Below are positions 23,570 to 32,907 of a stretch of 64,000 nucleotides of DNA, piece after piece. The notes beneath the pieces were generated by a model. It was given only the letters and a program-made list of their open reading frames with translations. It was not told the origin of the DNA and did no database searches. Within the stretch, counting starts at the first letter, position 1, and each line of letters opens with the position of its first letter. Origin of the DNA: Burkholderia aenigmatica (lineage in GTDB: Bacteria > Pseudomonadota > Gammaproteobacteria > Burkholderiales > Burkholderiaceae); assembly GCF_902499175.1 (NCBI RefSeq), contig NZ_CABVQC010000023.1, positions 47,846 to 111,845 of the forward strand, written 5' to 3'. Made by a program: the position numbers and the translations under genes.

Positions 23570-25353
23570 CACTCCACCCCGCCCAGATACGCTTCGAGCA
23601 CCGCCGGATCCTGCTGCACGTCCTGCGGCAGCCCTTCCGCGATCCGCGTGCCGAACTCCATCACCACCAGCCGGTCGGTGAGATTCATCACGAAATCCAT
23701 ATCGTGTTCCACGAGCAACACGCTCATGCCTTCCGTCTTCAGCCGGCGCAGCAGGTCGGCGAGTTGCTGTTTCTCCTGGTAGCGCAGCCCGGCGGCCGGC
23801 TCGTCGAGCAGCAGCAGCGTCGGGTCGCAGCACAGCGCGCGCGCGATTTCGAGAATCCGCTGCTGGCCCAGCGCGAGGCTGCCCGCTTCGTCGTACATGT
23901 GCTTTTCGAGCCCGACACGGCGGATCTGACGTGCGGCCTCGGCCAGCAACTGCGCTTCCTCATGGCCATTGAGCCGCGCGACGCTGCGCCACACGCCGGT
24001 ATGGCCACGCAGGTGCGCACCGATCGCGACGTTCTCGAGCACCGTCATCGCCGGCAACAGCTTCACGTGCTGGAACGTCCGGCCGATGCCGCGGCGGACG
24101 ATCTGGCGCGACGTCAGCCCGTCGATGCGCTCGCCGCGGAACGTGATCGTGCCGCCCGTCGGCTTCAGCACGCCCGTCACGAGGTTGAACGTGGTCGACT
24201 TGCCGGCGCCGTTCGGGCCGATCAGCCCAATGATCTGCCCCGCTTTCACGTCGAAGCTGACATCGTTGACGGCCACCAGCCCGCCAAACTGCTTGCGCGC
24301 GTTGTCGACGACGAGCAGCGGCTCGCCGGCCGCCGGCTTCGCGCGTTGCGGCAGCGGATCGGCGTGCTCGGGCACATGCGCATGCGATCCGCGCGGGAAC
24401 AGCCTGGCGACGAACGGCCACACGCCCTGGCGCGCGTACTGCAGCAGCAGCACCATCAGCACGCCGAACACGATGATCTCGAAGTTGCCTTCCGACCCAA
24501 GCAGCTTCGGCAGCAGCGTCTGCAGGTAGTCCTGCAGCACGGTCAGGATCGCCGCACCGAGCACCGCGCCCCACACGTGGGACACGCCGCCGACCACGGC
24601 CATGAACAGGAACTCGATCCCGTGGTTCAGCCCGAACGGGGTCGGGTTTACCGCGCGCTGCAGGTGTGCGTACAGGAAGCCCGAGACGGCCGCGAGCACG
24701 GCCGCGTAGACGAAGATCACGACGCGCATCCACGCGGTGTTCACGCCCATCGCCTCGGCCATCACGCCGCCGCCGCGCAACGCGCGGATCGCGCGGCCCG
24801 GACGGCTGTTCAGCAGGTTCTGCACCGACACGATCGCGGCCAGCACGACCGCCCAGATCAGGAAATACAGGCTGCGGCCGCTTTCGAGCTCGATGCCGAA
24901 CAGGTTCAGCGCCGGAATCCCGTTGATCCCGTCGTACTTGCCGAGCAGTTCGAGGTTGCCGAACAGGTAGAACAGCGCGAGGCCCCACGCGATCGTGCCG
25001 AGCGGCAGGAAGTGGCCGGACAGCCGCATCGTGACCGCGCCGAGCACGAGCGCAACGAGCGCCGTCAGCACGACACCGACGATCAGCGCGAGCCACGGCG
25101 ACACGCCGTAGCGCGTCGTCAGGAGCGCGGTTGCATACGCGCCGATGCCGACGAACGCGGCCTGTCCGAAGCTCGTCATCCCGCCGACACCCGTGAGCAG
25201 CACGAGCCCGATCGCGACGATCGCGTAGAGGCCGATGTAGTTCAGCAGCGTGATCCAGTATTCCGGCACCTGCAGCGCGCCGGGCAGCACCGGCAGCGCG
25301 AACAGCACCACGAGAAACACCCAGAAGGTCTTGTTGCGTACCATCGTCCTCAT
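23569..25353 (-). CDS. Fused LivM permease - LivG ATPase
   Basis: 594 residues joining two proteins that are usually separate. Residues 1 to about 325 form a LivM-type permease ([21 protein letters not shown], several hydrophobic helices, [27 protein letters not shown]). After a linker of about 25 residues rich in Arg, His and Pro comes a complete LivG ATPase: Walker [32 protein letters not shown] as signature, [11 protein letters not shown], and VEHDMDFVM with the switch histidine. No frameshift is involved. The fusion fixes the permease:ATPase ratio. Confidence 0.92.
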   Translation of the reverse strand: MRTMVRNKTFWVFLVVLFALPVLPGALQVPEYWITLLNYIGLYAIVAIGLVLLTGVGGMTSFGQAAFVGIGAYATALLTTRYGVSPWLALIVGVVLTALVALVLGAVTMRLSGHFLPLGTIAWGLALFYLFGNLELLGKYDGINGIPALNLFGIELESGRSLYFLIWAVVLAAIVSVQNLLNSRPGRAIRALRGGGVMAEAMGVNTAWMRVVIFVYAAVLAAVSGFLYAHLQRAVNPTPFGLNHGIEFLFMAVVGGVSHVWGAVLGAAILTVLQDYLQTLLPKLLGSEGNFEIIVFGVLMVLLLQYARQGVWPFVARLFPRGSHAHVPEHADPLPQRAKPAAGEPLLVVDNARKQFGGLVAVNDVSFDVKAGQIIGLIGPNGAGKSTTFNLVTGVLKPTGGTITFRGERIDGLTSRQIVRRGIGRTFQHVKLLPAMTVLENVAIGAHLRGHTGVWRSVARLNGHEEAQLLAEAARQIRRVGLEKHMYDEAGSLALGQQRILEIARALCCDPTLLLLDEPAAGLRYQEKQQLADLLRRLKTEGMSVLLVEHDMDFVMNLTDRLVVMEFGTRIAEGLPQDVQQDPAVLEAYLGGVE

Positions 25354-25357
25354 CGTG

Positions 25358-26413
25358 TCACTCCTCTTCCTCTTCCGCGTGCGGCGTCGCGAAGCTCCGC
25401 CACAGCAGCACCGGAATGATCAGCGTGAACACGATCACCTCCTTGTAGGCGCTCGCCCAGAACGACGAATACGATTCGAGCACGCCGACGAGCAGCGAGC
25501 CGGCAGCCGCGAGCGGATAGCTGACGAGCCCGCCGATGATCGCGCCGACGAAGCCCTTCAGGCCGATCAGGAAGCCCGAGTCGTAGTAGATCGTCGTCAA
25601 CGGGCCGACGAGGATCCCGGACAGCACGCCGAGCCCCGCCGCAAACGTGAACGCGAGCCGCCCTGCCTCGGTCGTGCCGATGCCGACGAGCCGCGCGCCG
25701 AGCCGGTTCACCGACGTCGCGCGCAGCGCCTTACCGGCGATCGTGCGGCCGAAGTACACGTAGAGCGCGCCGATCAGTACGAGCGCCGTCACGACCACCA
25801 GGATGCTCTGCACCGACACGGTCATGCTGCCGATCGACAGCGACGCATCCGAGAAGCCGTTGGTGCGCGAGCCCTCCGCGCCGAACATCACGAGCCCGAG
25901 GCCGACCATCGCGAAGTGGACGGCGACCGACACGATCAGCAACAGCAGCGTCGTGCCTTCGGCGATCGGCTGGTACACGAGCCGGTAGACGAACGGCCCC
26001 ATCGGCACGACGATCGCGAGCGTCAGTGCGATCTGCGCGAGCATCGGCAGCGGCTGCGCGGCAAAGCTGCGCGTGATCGCGAACACCGCGAGCGGCAGCA
26101 GGACGTAGCGGCTGCCGAGTGTCGCAAGCGTGCGGCCGAGCTGATGACGCCGTTCGCGATGCCGGATCAGGCCGCCGACTTCGAGCAGGAAGCACGCGAT
26201 GCCCATCACGAACAGCAGCCAGCAGGTGGCGGGAAATTTCTGCGCCTGCAACGCGGCAAGCGTCAGCGCACCGTAGGCGACGAATTCGCCCTGGGGAATG
26301 AAGATCACCCGCGTGACGGAAAACACCAGCACGAGCGCCAGCGACAGCAATGCGTAAATGGCGCCGGTCGTGATGCCGTCTTGCGCGAGGATCGCTGCAA
26401 TCGAGAGATCCAT
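25358..26413 (-). CDS. livH: Branched-chain amino acid ABC transporter permease, LivH type (operon 1)
   Basis: 351 residues, longer than a typical LivH (about 300). It starts MDLSIAAILAQDGITTGAIYALLSLALVLVF and keeps the family segment VIFIPQGEFVAYGALTLA and the C-terminal GFLIGLKGFVGAIIGGL. An extra hydrophobic stretch with charged residues (about residues 65-120, including GGLIRHRERRHQ) accounts for the added length. The C-terminus is a run of five Glu. It lies 4 bases before the fused livMG gene. Confidence 0.88.
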   Translation of the reverse strand: MDLSIAAILAQDGITTGAIYALLSLALVLVFSVTRVIFIPQGEFVAYGALTLAALQAQKFPATCWLLFVMGIACFLLEVGGLIRHRERRHQLGRTLATLGSRYVLLPLAVFAITRSFAAQPLPMLAQIALTLAIVVPMGPFVYRLVYQPIAEGTTLLLLIVSVAVHFAMVGLGLVMFGAEGSRTNGFSDASLSIGSMTVSVQSILVVVTALVLIGALYVYFGRTIAGKALRATSVNRLGARLVGIGTTEAGRLAFTFAAGLGVLSGILVGPLTTIYYDSGFLIGLKGFVGAIIGGLVSYPLAAAGSLLVGVLESYSSFWASAYKEVIVFTLIIPVLLWRSFATPHAEEEEE

Positions 26414-26610
26414 ACGTTTCGTGTATCGAGAATGCTGTGGAGAAACGGAAGACGGGAACGGCCGGGGCGCGGGCGGCAAGGTCGACGCGTCGGGCGCCCT
26501 GCAGGCGGCCCCGGTGGTTCCAGGCGGTATGGGCGCGGCCCGTCAGGCCCGGCCCTGCCGACGGCATGCACGGCGCCATTTGCGCCGCGCACGCCGGTTT
26601 CACGTGATGC

Positions 26611-27768
26611 TTACTCGGCCTGCAGTTTCCACTTGCCGTCGACGATCTGCACCATCACGCGCGCACGCGTGTCGAAGCCGTTGTGATCGGTCGGCGTCAT
26701 GTTGATCACGCCGTGCGACACGGGCAGGTCCTTCACGCTCTCGATCGACGCGCGCAGCGCCTCGCGGAACGCCTCGGTGCCCGGCTGGCCCTTCTTCAGC
26801 GCTTCCGGAATCGCACGCTGCAGCAGCAGCCCGGCATCCCACGCATGGCCGCCGAACGTCGCGAGCGAACCCGCGCCGTATGCCTTCTCGTACGCGGCCT
26901 TGTAGCCGAGCGCCGGCTTCTTCACCGGATTCGAATCGGGCAGCTGGTCGGTCACGAGCACGGGGCCGGCCGGCAGGATCTCGCCTTCGCAGTCCTTGCC
27001 GCACACGCGCAGGAAGTCGTTGTTCGCGACGCCGTGCGTCTGGTACACCTTGCCCTTGTAGCCGCGCTCCTTCAGCGTCTTCGCCGGCAGCGCCGCCGGC
27101 GTACCCGAGCCGGCGATCAGCACCGCATCGGGATTCGAGCCCATCAGCTTCAGCACCTGCCCCATCACCGACGCGTCGGTGCGGTTGTAGCGCTCGTTCG
27201 ACACCACCTTCAGGCCGTTCTTCGCGGCCGCCGCGTCGAACGTTTTGTACCAGCTGTCGCCGTACGCGTCCGCGAAGCCGATGAAGCCGACCGTCTTCAC
27301 ACCGTGCTTCGCCATGTAGCCGGCGATCGCGTCGGCCATCAACTGGTCGTTCTGCGGCACCTTGAACATCCACGCGCGTTTCGCGTCCATCGGCGCGATG
27401 ATCTGGGCGCTCGCCGCGAGCGAGATCGTCGGCGTCTTGCCCTGCGATACGGGGTCGAGCATCGCGAGCGAATTCGGCGTGACGGACGAGCCGATGATCG
27501 CGTCGACGTGATCTTCATCGATCAGCTTGCGCACGTTCTGCACCGCGCGGCTCGTGTCGGAAGCGTCGTCGAGCACGATGTATTGCACGCTCTTGCCCGC
27601 GATCTCCTTCGGCAGCAGCGCGATCGTGTTCTTTTCCGGAATCCCGAGCGACGCGGCCGGCCCGGTGGCCGACAGCGTCACGCCGATCTTCACCTGTGCC
27701 GACGCCGTCGCCGCCGCGCACACGAGGCCCGCGGCGAGCACGGCCTCCATCCATCGATTCATCTTCAT
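26611..27768 (-). CDS. livJ: Periplasmic amino-acid/amide-binding protein, LivJ/LivK type (operon 1)
   Basis: 385 residues with a signal peptide (MKMNRWMEAVLAAGLVCAA, cleavage near SAQ|VKIG). It has the type I periplasmic-binding fold of leucine/isoleucine/valine or amide receptors: VDAIIGSSVTPNSLAMLDPV and the two-lobed layout with FIGFADAYGDSWYK. Ligand specificity is not readable. First gene of the operon. A gap of 197 bases separates it from livH. Confidence 0.88.
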   Translation of the reverse strand: MKMNRWMEAVLAAGLVCAAATASAQVKIGVTLSATGPAASLGIPEKNTIALLPKEIAGKSVQYIVLDDASDTSRAVQNVRKLIDEDHVDAIIGSSVTPNSLAMLDPVSQGKTPTISLAASAQIIAPMDAKRAWMFKVPQNDQLMADAIAGYMAKHGVKTVGFIGFADAYGDSWYKTFDAAAAKNGLKVVSNERYNRTDASVMGQVLKLMGSNPDAVLIAGSGTPAALPAKTLKERGYKGKVYQTHGVANNDFLRVCGKDCEGEILPAGPVLVTDQLPDSNPVKKPALGYKAAYEKAYGAGSLATFGGHAWDAGLLLQRAIPEALKKGQPGTEAFREALRASIESVKDLPVSHGVINMTPTDHNGFDTRARVMVQIVDGKWKLQAE

Positions 27769-28595
27769 TTACGTTGTCTCCAAACGCTGCTCGAAAAAGC
27801 CACGGGTCGCTCGGGCGGCTCCCGGTCCCCAAAAACAAGTTAATAATTTAACTATCCCGCCTGGCCACGCCTACGCTCGTTTTCCCGTGAAACGCCGCAT
27901 CCGCGACGGCACCCGGACGGCATCGCGCATGCATGCGCCGGCTGCCGGTCGAAACGGTCGTTCGACCGTCACGATGCGCAGCAGCGGTGTCGTCTGGATG
28001 AAGGAAGCGGAGAAATGCGGAATCGTGCGGGCACTCGATGCATGCGCAACGATCAAGGCAACGCGCGTCGATCCGGCCTGATACGGCCAGGCCCGCGAGC
28101 GGCGCACGATCGGGAAGCCGGCCGCTCATGCGCGTGCAGATGTGAAGTCCGATACGGATGCGCGCGCAACGACCGGCGATGGCGCCGGGACGCGCCTACA
28201 GCCCGCAGAACGGCTCGAGAAGGCCACGGCGACAACAGGCCCGCCCCACGACGAACGAACGGCACCAGCCGCCCTTCCTGCCCCGATCCATCGTCCTGCG
28301 CTGCTCATCCAACCGTACTCCCTCTTCTGCATTCTGCTTGTAGGAGAACTGCCGACCGATTTTCCCGACCGCACGGTCGGCGAAAGCTGAGTGTAACGGA
28401 CGCGTTTTGCGCACGCCAACCGGGTTAGCCCGAACGGCTGGTGCGCGGTTGCGCATCGTCTGCGAGCGGATAGCGGGAAATGGGAAAACGGGGGGACGCG
28501 GCGAAGCGCGGAAGAAGCGCGGTGCGAACGCAAGCGCGGAAGACGGCCACTGCGCTGGCCGATGCACCATCGGCGGAAATCCGTGCACGCAAATG
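27769..28595. other. Long gap with two TetR-operator-like inverted repeats
   Basis: About 830 bases with no gene I can recognise. It contains AGTTAA-taat-TTAACT (27838-27853) near the livJ start, ACGGTCG-tt-CGACCGT (27954-27969) and CCGACCG-ca-CGGTCGG (28365-28380). The last two have 7-2-7 symmetry typical of TetR-family operators, but no TetR gene lies in the window. Short ORFs here have no family features. Confidence 0.45.
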
Positions 28596-28630
28596 AAAAA
28601 GCGCTGTTGGATTCCGTCCAACAGCGCTTT
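28596..28630 (-). terminator. Strong terminator
   Basis: AAAGCGCTGTTGGA (28598-28611), loop TTCCG, TCCAACAGCGCTTT (28617-28630). Read on the minus strand it ends in TTTTTC. Confidence 0.88.
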
Positions 28631-28706
28631 GGGGTCCGGGCACTTTGTGCCTCGATTGTCTCCTCGTTCTCCACCTGCAAATTCGTTTCGCGGTGCATCA
28701 GAACTG
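28596..28706 (-). ncRNA. Candidate small RNA with its own promoter and terminator
   Basis: On the minus strand TTGTCG (28741-28736), a 17-base spacer and the -10-like TAATCT (28718-28713) precede about 110 bases. These contain a small hairpin GGCAC-aaa-GTGCC (28651-28639) and end in a 14-bp terminator stem followed by five T residues. No plausible ORF fits inside. The region carries CGAGGAGAC, which looks like a ribosome-binding site. The terminator could equally end the livM transcript coming from 28889. Confidence 0.55.
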
Positions 28707-28888
28707 AGACGAAGATTAAATTACCTTTCACACTGCGACAACTTAGCATTTACCCCTATGGTGCATCGCCGCACGAAAATGGGGCACCAGCCAACCGCGC
28801 GGCGCCGGCCCGAGCCCGCTGCGACGCCCTTCCGGAGCATGCCGGATGGTGCTTCGCATCAACGCCCGGTGACGCGCGCCGCACGCAT

Positions 28889-29866
28889 TCAGGACGCCCT
28901 GAGCGGCTTGATCCGCGCGACCATCTCGCCGACGATCCCGCGCCGGAACGCGAGCACGCATGCGATGAAGATCAGCCCCGTGACGATCGTCGCCGATTCG
29001 CCGAGCGAATGGAACCAGCCGATGCCGGTCGCCGATGCGAGCCATTCGCCGATGTCGCCGAGCCGGTCTTCCAGCGCAACGATCAGCGCCGCGCCCAGCA
29101 GCGGCCCGAACAGCGTGCCCATCCCGCCGACGAGCGTCATCAGTACGACGAGGCCCGACATCGTCCAGTACGCGTCCGACAGCGTCTCGAAGCCGAGCAC
29201 GAGCACCTTCAGCGAGCCGGCCAGCCCCGCGAGGCCCGCCGACAGGATGAACGCGAGCAGCTTGAAGCGGTCGGTGTCGTAGCCGAGCGAGATCGCACGC
29301 GCTTCGTTCTCCTTGATCGCGACGAGCACCTGGCCGAACGGCGAATGCACGACCCGCACGATGAATGCGCACGCGGCCACGACCACGGCCAGCACGACGT
29401 AGTACAGCGCGACGTCGTTCGACAGGTCGAGCAGCCCGAACAGATGCCCGCGCGGCACGCCCTGCAGACCGTCCTCACCGTGCGTGAACGGCGCCTGCAG
29501 GTAGATGAAGTAGACCATCTGCGCGAACGCGAGCGTGATCATCGCGAAGTAGATGCCCTGCCGCCGGATCGCGAACAGCCCGACGACGAGCCCGAGCAGC
29601 GTCGCGGCAACCGTGCCGACGAGCACGCCGAGCTCCGGCGTGAAACCGAGCGTCTGCATCGAATAACCGGTCGCATAGCCGGCGGTCGCGAGAAACATCG
29701 CATGGCCGAACGACAGCAGCCCCGTATAGCCGATCAGCAGGTTGAATGCGGCCGCGAACAGCGCGAACGTGAGCACCTTCATCACGAACACCGGGTACGC
29801 GCCGATGAACGGCGCGGCGAGCAGTGCGGCGAGCAGCACGCCGTAGAGCACTTTTCTCTGCATCAT
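28889..29866 (-). CDS. livM: Branched-chain amino acid ABC transporter permease, LivM type (operon 2)
   Basis: 325 residues from the ATG at 29866, which overlaps the livH stop. Family segments are NLLIGYTGLLSFGHAMFLATAGYA near the N-terminus, IRRQGIYFAMITLAFAQMVYF, and the C-terminal VVLMTLVGGMGTLFGPLLGA. About nine membrane spans are predicted. Last gene of the G-F-J-H-M operon. Confidence 0.92.
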   Translation of the reverse strand: MMQRKVLYGVLLAALLAAPFIGAYPVFVMKVLTFALFAAAFNLLIGYTGLLSFGHAMFLATAGYATGYSMQTLGFTPELGVLVGTVAATLLGLVVGLFAIRRQGIYFAMITLAFAQMVYFIYLQAPFTHGEDGLQGVPRGHLFGLLDLSNDVALYYVVLAVVVAACAFIVRVVHSPFGQVLVAIKENEARAISLGYDTDRFKLLAFILSAGLAGLAGSLKVLVLGFETLSDAYWTMSGLVVLMTLVGGMGTLFGPLLGAALIVALEDRLGDIGEWLASATGIGWFHSLGESATIVTGLIFIACVLAFRRGIVGEMVARIKPLRAS

Positions 29867-30747
29867 TTTTCCTTGCCGAAGAGGCCCGCCGGGCGGAACA
29901 GCAGCACGATCGCCATGATCACGAACACGACGGTGGCCGACGCTTCGGGGTAGAACACCCGCGTGAAACCCTCGATCACGCCGAGCAGCAGGCCCGTGAC
30001 GATCGAGCCGAGGATCGAGCCCATCCCGCCGATCACGACCACCGCGAACACGGTGATGATCATCGGCTGGCCCATCAGCGGCGACACCTGGATCACCGGC
30101 GCGGCCAGCACGCCCGCGAACGCGGCGAGCGCGACGCCGAAGCCGTAGGTGAGCGTGATCATCATCGGCACGTTCACGCCGAACGCCTCGACGAGCTTCG
30201 GGTTCTCGGTGCCCGCACGCAGGTACGCGCCGAGGCGCGTCTTCTCGATCACGAACCACGTCACGAGACACACCGCGAGCGACGCGACCACCACCCACGC
30301 ACGGTAGTTCGGCAGGAACATGAAGCCGAGGTTGGTGGCGCCGGATAGCTGCGACGGTACGTCGTACGGCTGGCCGGACGAGCCGTAGATCGACCGGAAC
30401 ACGCCTTCGACGACCAGCGTGAGCCCGAACGTGAGCAGCAGCCCGTACAGGTGATCGAGCTTGTACAGCCAGCGCAGCATCGAGCGCTCGATCACGATCC
30501 CGAACGCGCCGACGACCAGCGGCGCGATCACGAGCATCGCCCAGTACGGCAGCCCGAAATACGACAGGCCCATCCACGCGAGCATCGCGCCCAGCATGAA
30601 CAGCGCGCCGTGCGCGAAGTTGATCACGTTGAGCAGCCCGAAGATCACCGCGAGCCCGAGGCTCAGGATCGCGTAGAACGAGCCGTTGACGAGCCCGAGC
30701 AGCAACTGGCTCAGCATCGCCGGCAACGGAATGCCAAAGATTTCCAT
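29863..30747 (-). CDS. livH: Branched-chain amino acid ABC transporter permease, LivH type (operon 2)
   Basis: 294 residues starting MEIFGIPLPAMLSQLLLGLVNGSFYAILS. GLLNVINFAHGALFMLGA is the LivH signature, and RAGTENPKLVEAFGVNV is the cytoplasmic loop that contacts the ATPase. Standard length, unlike the longer LivH of operon 1. Confidence 0.92.
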   Translation of the reverse strand: MEIFGIPLPAMLSQLLLGLVNGSFYAILSLGLAVIFGLLNVINFAHGALFMLGAMLAWMGLSYFGLPYWAMLVIAPLVVGAFGIVIERSMLRWLYKLDHLYGLLLTFGLTLVVEGVFRSIYGSSGQPYDVPSQLSGATNLGFMFLPNYRAWVVVASLAVCLVTWFVIEKTRLGAYLRAGTENPKLVEAFGVNVPMMITLTYGFGVALAAFAGVLAAPVIQVSPLMGQPMIITVFAVVVIGGMGSILGSIVTGLLLGVIEGFTRVFYPEASATVVFVIMAIVLLFRPAGLFGKEK

Positions 30748-30875
30748 CGACTTAGCCGTCAGAATGAGTGTCGTTGCGCGCGCAACCTTCATGCGTTGCG
30801 CACGCGGGCGGCGCAGCGGGCACATCGCTGCAGCCGCCACCGAGCGGCACGCCCGCGCGCGCCGCTACGCCCTGC

Positions 30876-32075
30876 TTACTTCCACAACGCGCAGCGCGAT
30901 TCCTGCTTGGTCGCGAACGCCTGTTCGCCCGGAATCGTCGCGAGCACCTTGTAGTAATCCCACGGCTCCTTCGACTCCGACGGCTTCTTCACTTCCATCA
31001 GGTACATGTCGTGAATCATGCTGCCGTCCGTGCGGATGTAGCCCTTCGCGTAGAAGTCGTTGATCTTGATCTTCTTCAGCTCGGCCATCACCTTGTCGGA
31101 GTCGGTCGTGCCGGCAGCCTGGACGGCCTTCAGGTAGGTCGTCACCGATGAATAGTCGGCCGCCTGCAGGCTCGACGGCATCTTCTTCATCTTGCCGAAG
31201 TAGCGCTGCGCCCACTGGCGCGACGCCGCATCGCGGTTCCAGTACCAGCTGTCGGTCAGCACGAGACCCTGCGTCGTCTCGAGGCCGAGGCTGTGCACGT
31301 CGTCGATGAACATCAGCAGCGCGGCTAGCTTCATCGTCTTCGTGATGCCGAATTCCTTCGCGGCCTTGATCGCGTTGATCGTGTCGCCGCCGGCGTTCGC
31401 GAGGCCGAGGATCTGCGCCTTCGACGCTTGCGCCTGCAGCAGGAACGACGAGAAATCCGACGCGGACAACGGGTGACGCACCGCGCCGAGCACCTGGCCG
31501 CCGTTCGCCTTCACAACATCCGACGTGTTCTTCTCGAGCGCCTTGCCGAACGCATAGTCGGCGGTCAGGAAGAACCACGTCTTGCCGCCCTGCTTCACCA
31601 CCGCCGAGCCGGTGCCCTTCGCGAGCGCCATCGTGTCGTACGCGTAGTGAACCGTGTACGGCGTGCACTGCTCGTTCGTCAGCGTGTCGGCGCCCGCGCC
31701 GATGTTGATGTAGACCTTCTTCTTCTCGGCGGCGACCTGGTTCATCGACAGCGCGGTGGCGGAGTTCGTGCCGCCGACCAGCAGGTCGAGCCCGCCGCGG
31801 TCCATCCATTCGCGCGCCTTCGACGCGGCGATGTCGGCCTTGTTCTGGTGATCGGCATAGACGACCTCGATCGGCTTGCCGAGCACCTTGCCGCCGAAAT
31901 CGGCCACTGCCATGCGGATCGCTTCGAGACCGCCCTGCCCGTCGATATCCGCGTAAAGCCCCGACATGTCGGTGATGAAGCCGATCTTCACGGTATCCGC
32001 GGCCTGCGCGGCGCCGGCGGTGAACGCGGCGGTCGCGAGTGCGAGACAGGCGTGTGCGAGGGTCTTCATTTTCAT
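30876..32075 (-). CDS. livJ: Periplasmic amino-acid-binding protein, LivJ/LivK type (operon 2)
   Basis: 399 residues. The ATG at 32075 follows AGGAGACGTCA. The signal peptide runs to about residue 25 (AQA|ADTVKIGFITDMSG). The receptor-type fold includes AGADTLTNEQCTPYTVHYAYDT and FFLTADYAFGKALEKNTSDVV. Sequences of this type are often found with aromatic or amide substrates as well as branched-chain amino acids, so substrate is open. It lies in the middle of its operon, between the ATPase and permease genes. Confidence 0.88.
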   Translation of the reverse strand: MKMKTLAHACLALATAAFTAGAAQAADTVKIGFITDMSGLYADIDGQGGLEAIRMAVADFGGKVLGKPIEVVYADHQNKADIAASKAREWMDRGGLDLLVGGTNSATALSMNQVAAEKKKVYINIGAGADTLTNEQCTPYTVHYAYDTMALAKGTGSAVVKQGGKTWFFLTADYAFGKALEKNTSDVVKANGGQVLGAVRHPLSASDFSSFLLQAQASKAQILGLANAGGDTINAIKAAKEFGITKTMKLAALLMFIDDVHSLGLETTQGLVLTDSWYWNRDAASRQWAQRYFGKMKKMPSSLQAADYSSVTTYLKAVQAAGTTDSDKVMAELKKIKINDFYAKGYIRTDGSMIHDMYLMEVKKPSESKEPWDYYKVLATIPGEQAFATKQESRCALWK

Positions 32076-32151
32076 TGACGTCTCCTGTTGTTCTGATGCG
32101 TTGTGGTTGTTCGAAGCCGCCACGGCTAGCGGCAAGAGAGACGGGGCGGCG

Positions 32152-32907
32152 TCACACCCCGAGCAGGTCGTGCAGGGTCGGCATCTTGCTTTCCAGTTCG
32201 GCCGCCTGGAAATGTTCGACGATGTTGCCGTGCTCCATCACGTAGAACCGGTCGGCGAGCGGCGCAGCGAAGCGGAAATTCTGTTCGACCATCACGATCG
32301 TGTAGCCGCGTGCCTTCAGCGCGACGATCATCCGCGCAAGCGCCTGCACGATCACCGGTGCGAGGCCTTCGGAAATCTCGTCGAGCAGCAGCAGGTTCGC
32401 GCCGGTGCGCAGGATCCGTGCGACCGCGAGCATCTGCTGCTCGCCGCCGGACAGGCGCGTGCCCTGGCTCTGCCGGCGCGACGCGAGGTTCGGGAACATC
32501 GTGTAGATCTCGTCGATCGACATCGCGTGGTCGCGCGGCCCGATCGGCGGCGGCAGCATCAGGTTCTCCTCGCACGACAGGCTCGAGAAGATCCCGCGCT
32601 CCTCCGGGCAGTAGCCGACGCCGAAATGCGCGATGCGGTGCGTCGCAAGGCCGATCGTTTCGTTGCCCGCGACCTTGATCGACCCGCTGCGGCGGCCCGT
32701 GAGGCCCATGATCGCGCGCAGCGTCGTCGTGCGGCCCGCGCCGTTACGGCCGAGCAGCGTGACGACCTCGCCGCGATGCACCGTCAGGTCGACACCGTGC
32801 AATATGTGGGATTCCCCGTACCAGGCCTCCAGGCCCGTGATCTCCAGCGCGGGCGTGCCGCTTTCGACGCCGCTCAATTCGCGTTCCTCCCGTGCGCTGT
32901 GCTTCAT
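32152..32907 (-). CDS. livF: ABC transporter ATPase, LivF type with Arg in Walker A (operon 2)
   Basis: 251 residues. The nucleotide-binding loop reads GRNGAGRTTT, with Arg where the invariant Walker A lysine is expected. The codon is CGC at that position, so no single-base miscall restores Lys. Signature LSGGEQQMLAVARIL and Walker B LLLLDEISEGLAP are normal. VEQN replaces the H-loop, as is common in LivF. The protein may bind ATP weakly, with LivG supplying the active site, or Arg may be tolerated in this branch. Overlaps livG by 4 bases. Confidence 0.92.
   Translation of the reverse strand: MKHSAREERELSGVESGTPALEITGLEAWYGESHILHGVDLTVHRGEVVTLLGRNGAGRTTTLRAIMGLTGRRSGSIKVAGNETIGLATHRIAHFGVGYCPEERGIFSSLSCEENLMLPPPIGPRDHAMSIDEIYTMFPNLASRRQSQGTRLSGGEQQMLAVARILRTGANLLLLDEISEGLAPVIVQALARMIVALKARGYTIVMVEQNFRFAAPLADRFYVMEHGNIVEHFQAAELESKMPTLHDLLGV

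Noticed and set aside
26596..26611. A further parS-like sequence, GGTTTCACGTGATGCT
   Set aside because: Only 12 of 16 positions match and symmetry is lost on one side, so it is probably not bound by ParB.
28126..28749. A 207-codon minus-strand frame across the gap between the liv operons
   Set aside because: It would read through a strong terminator (28596-28630), has no family features and shows no ribosome-binding site at its start. The region reads better as non-coding RNA plus spacer.
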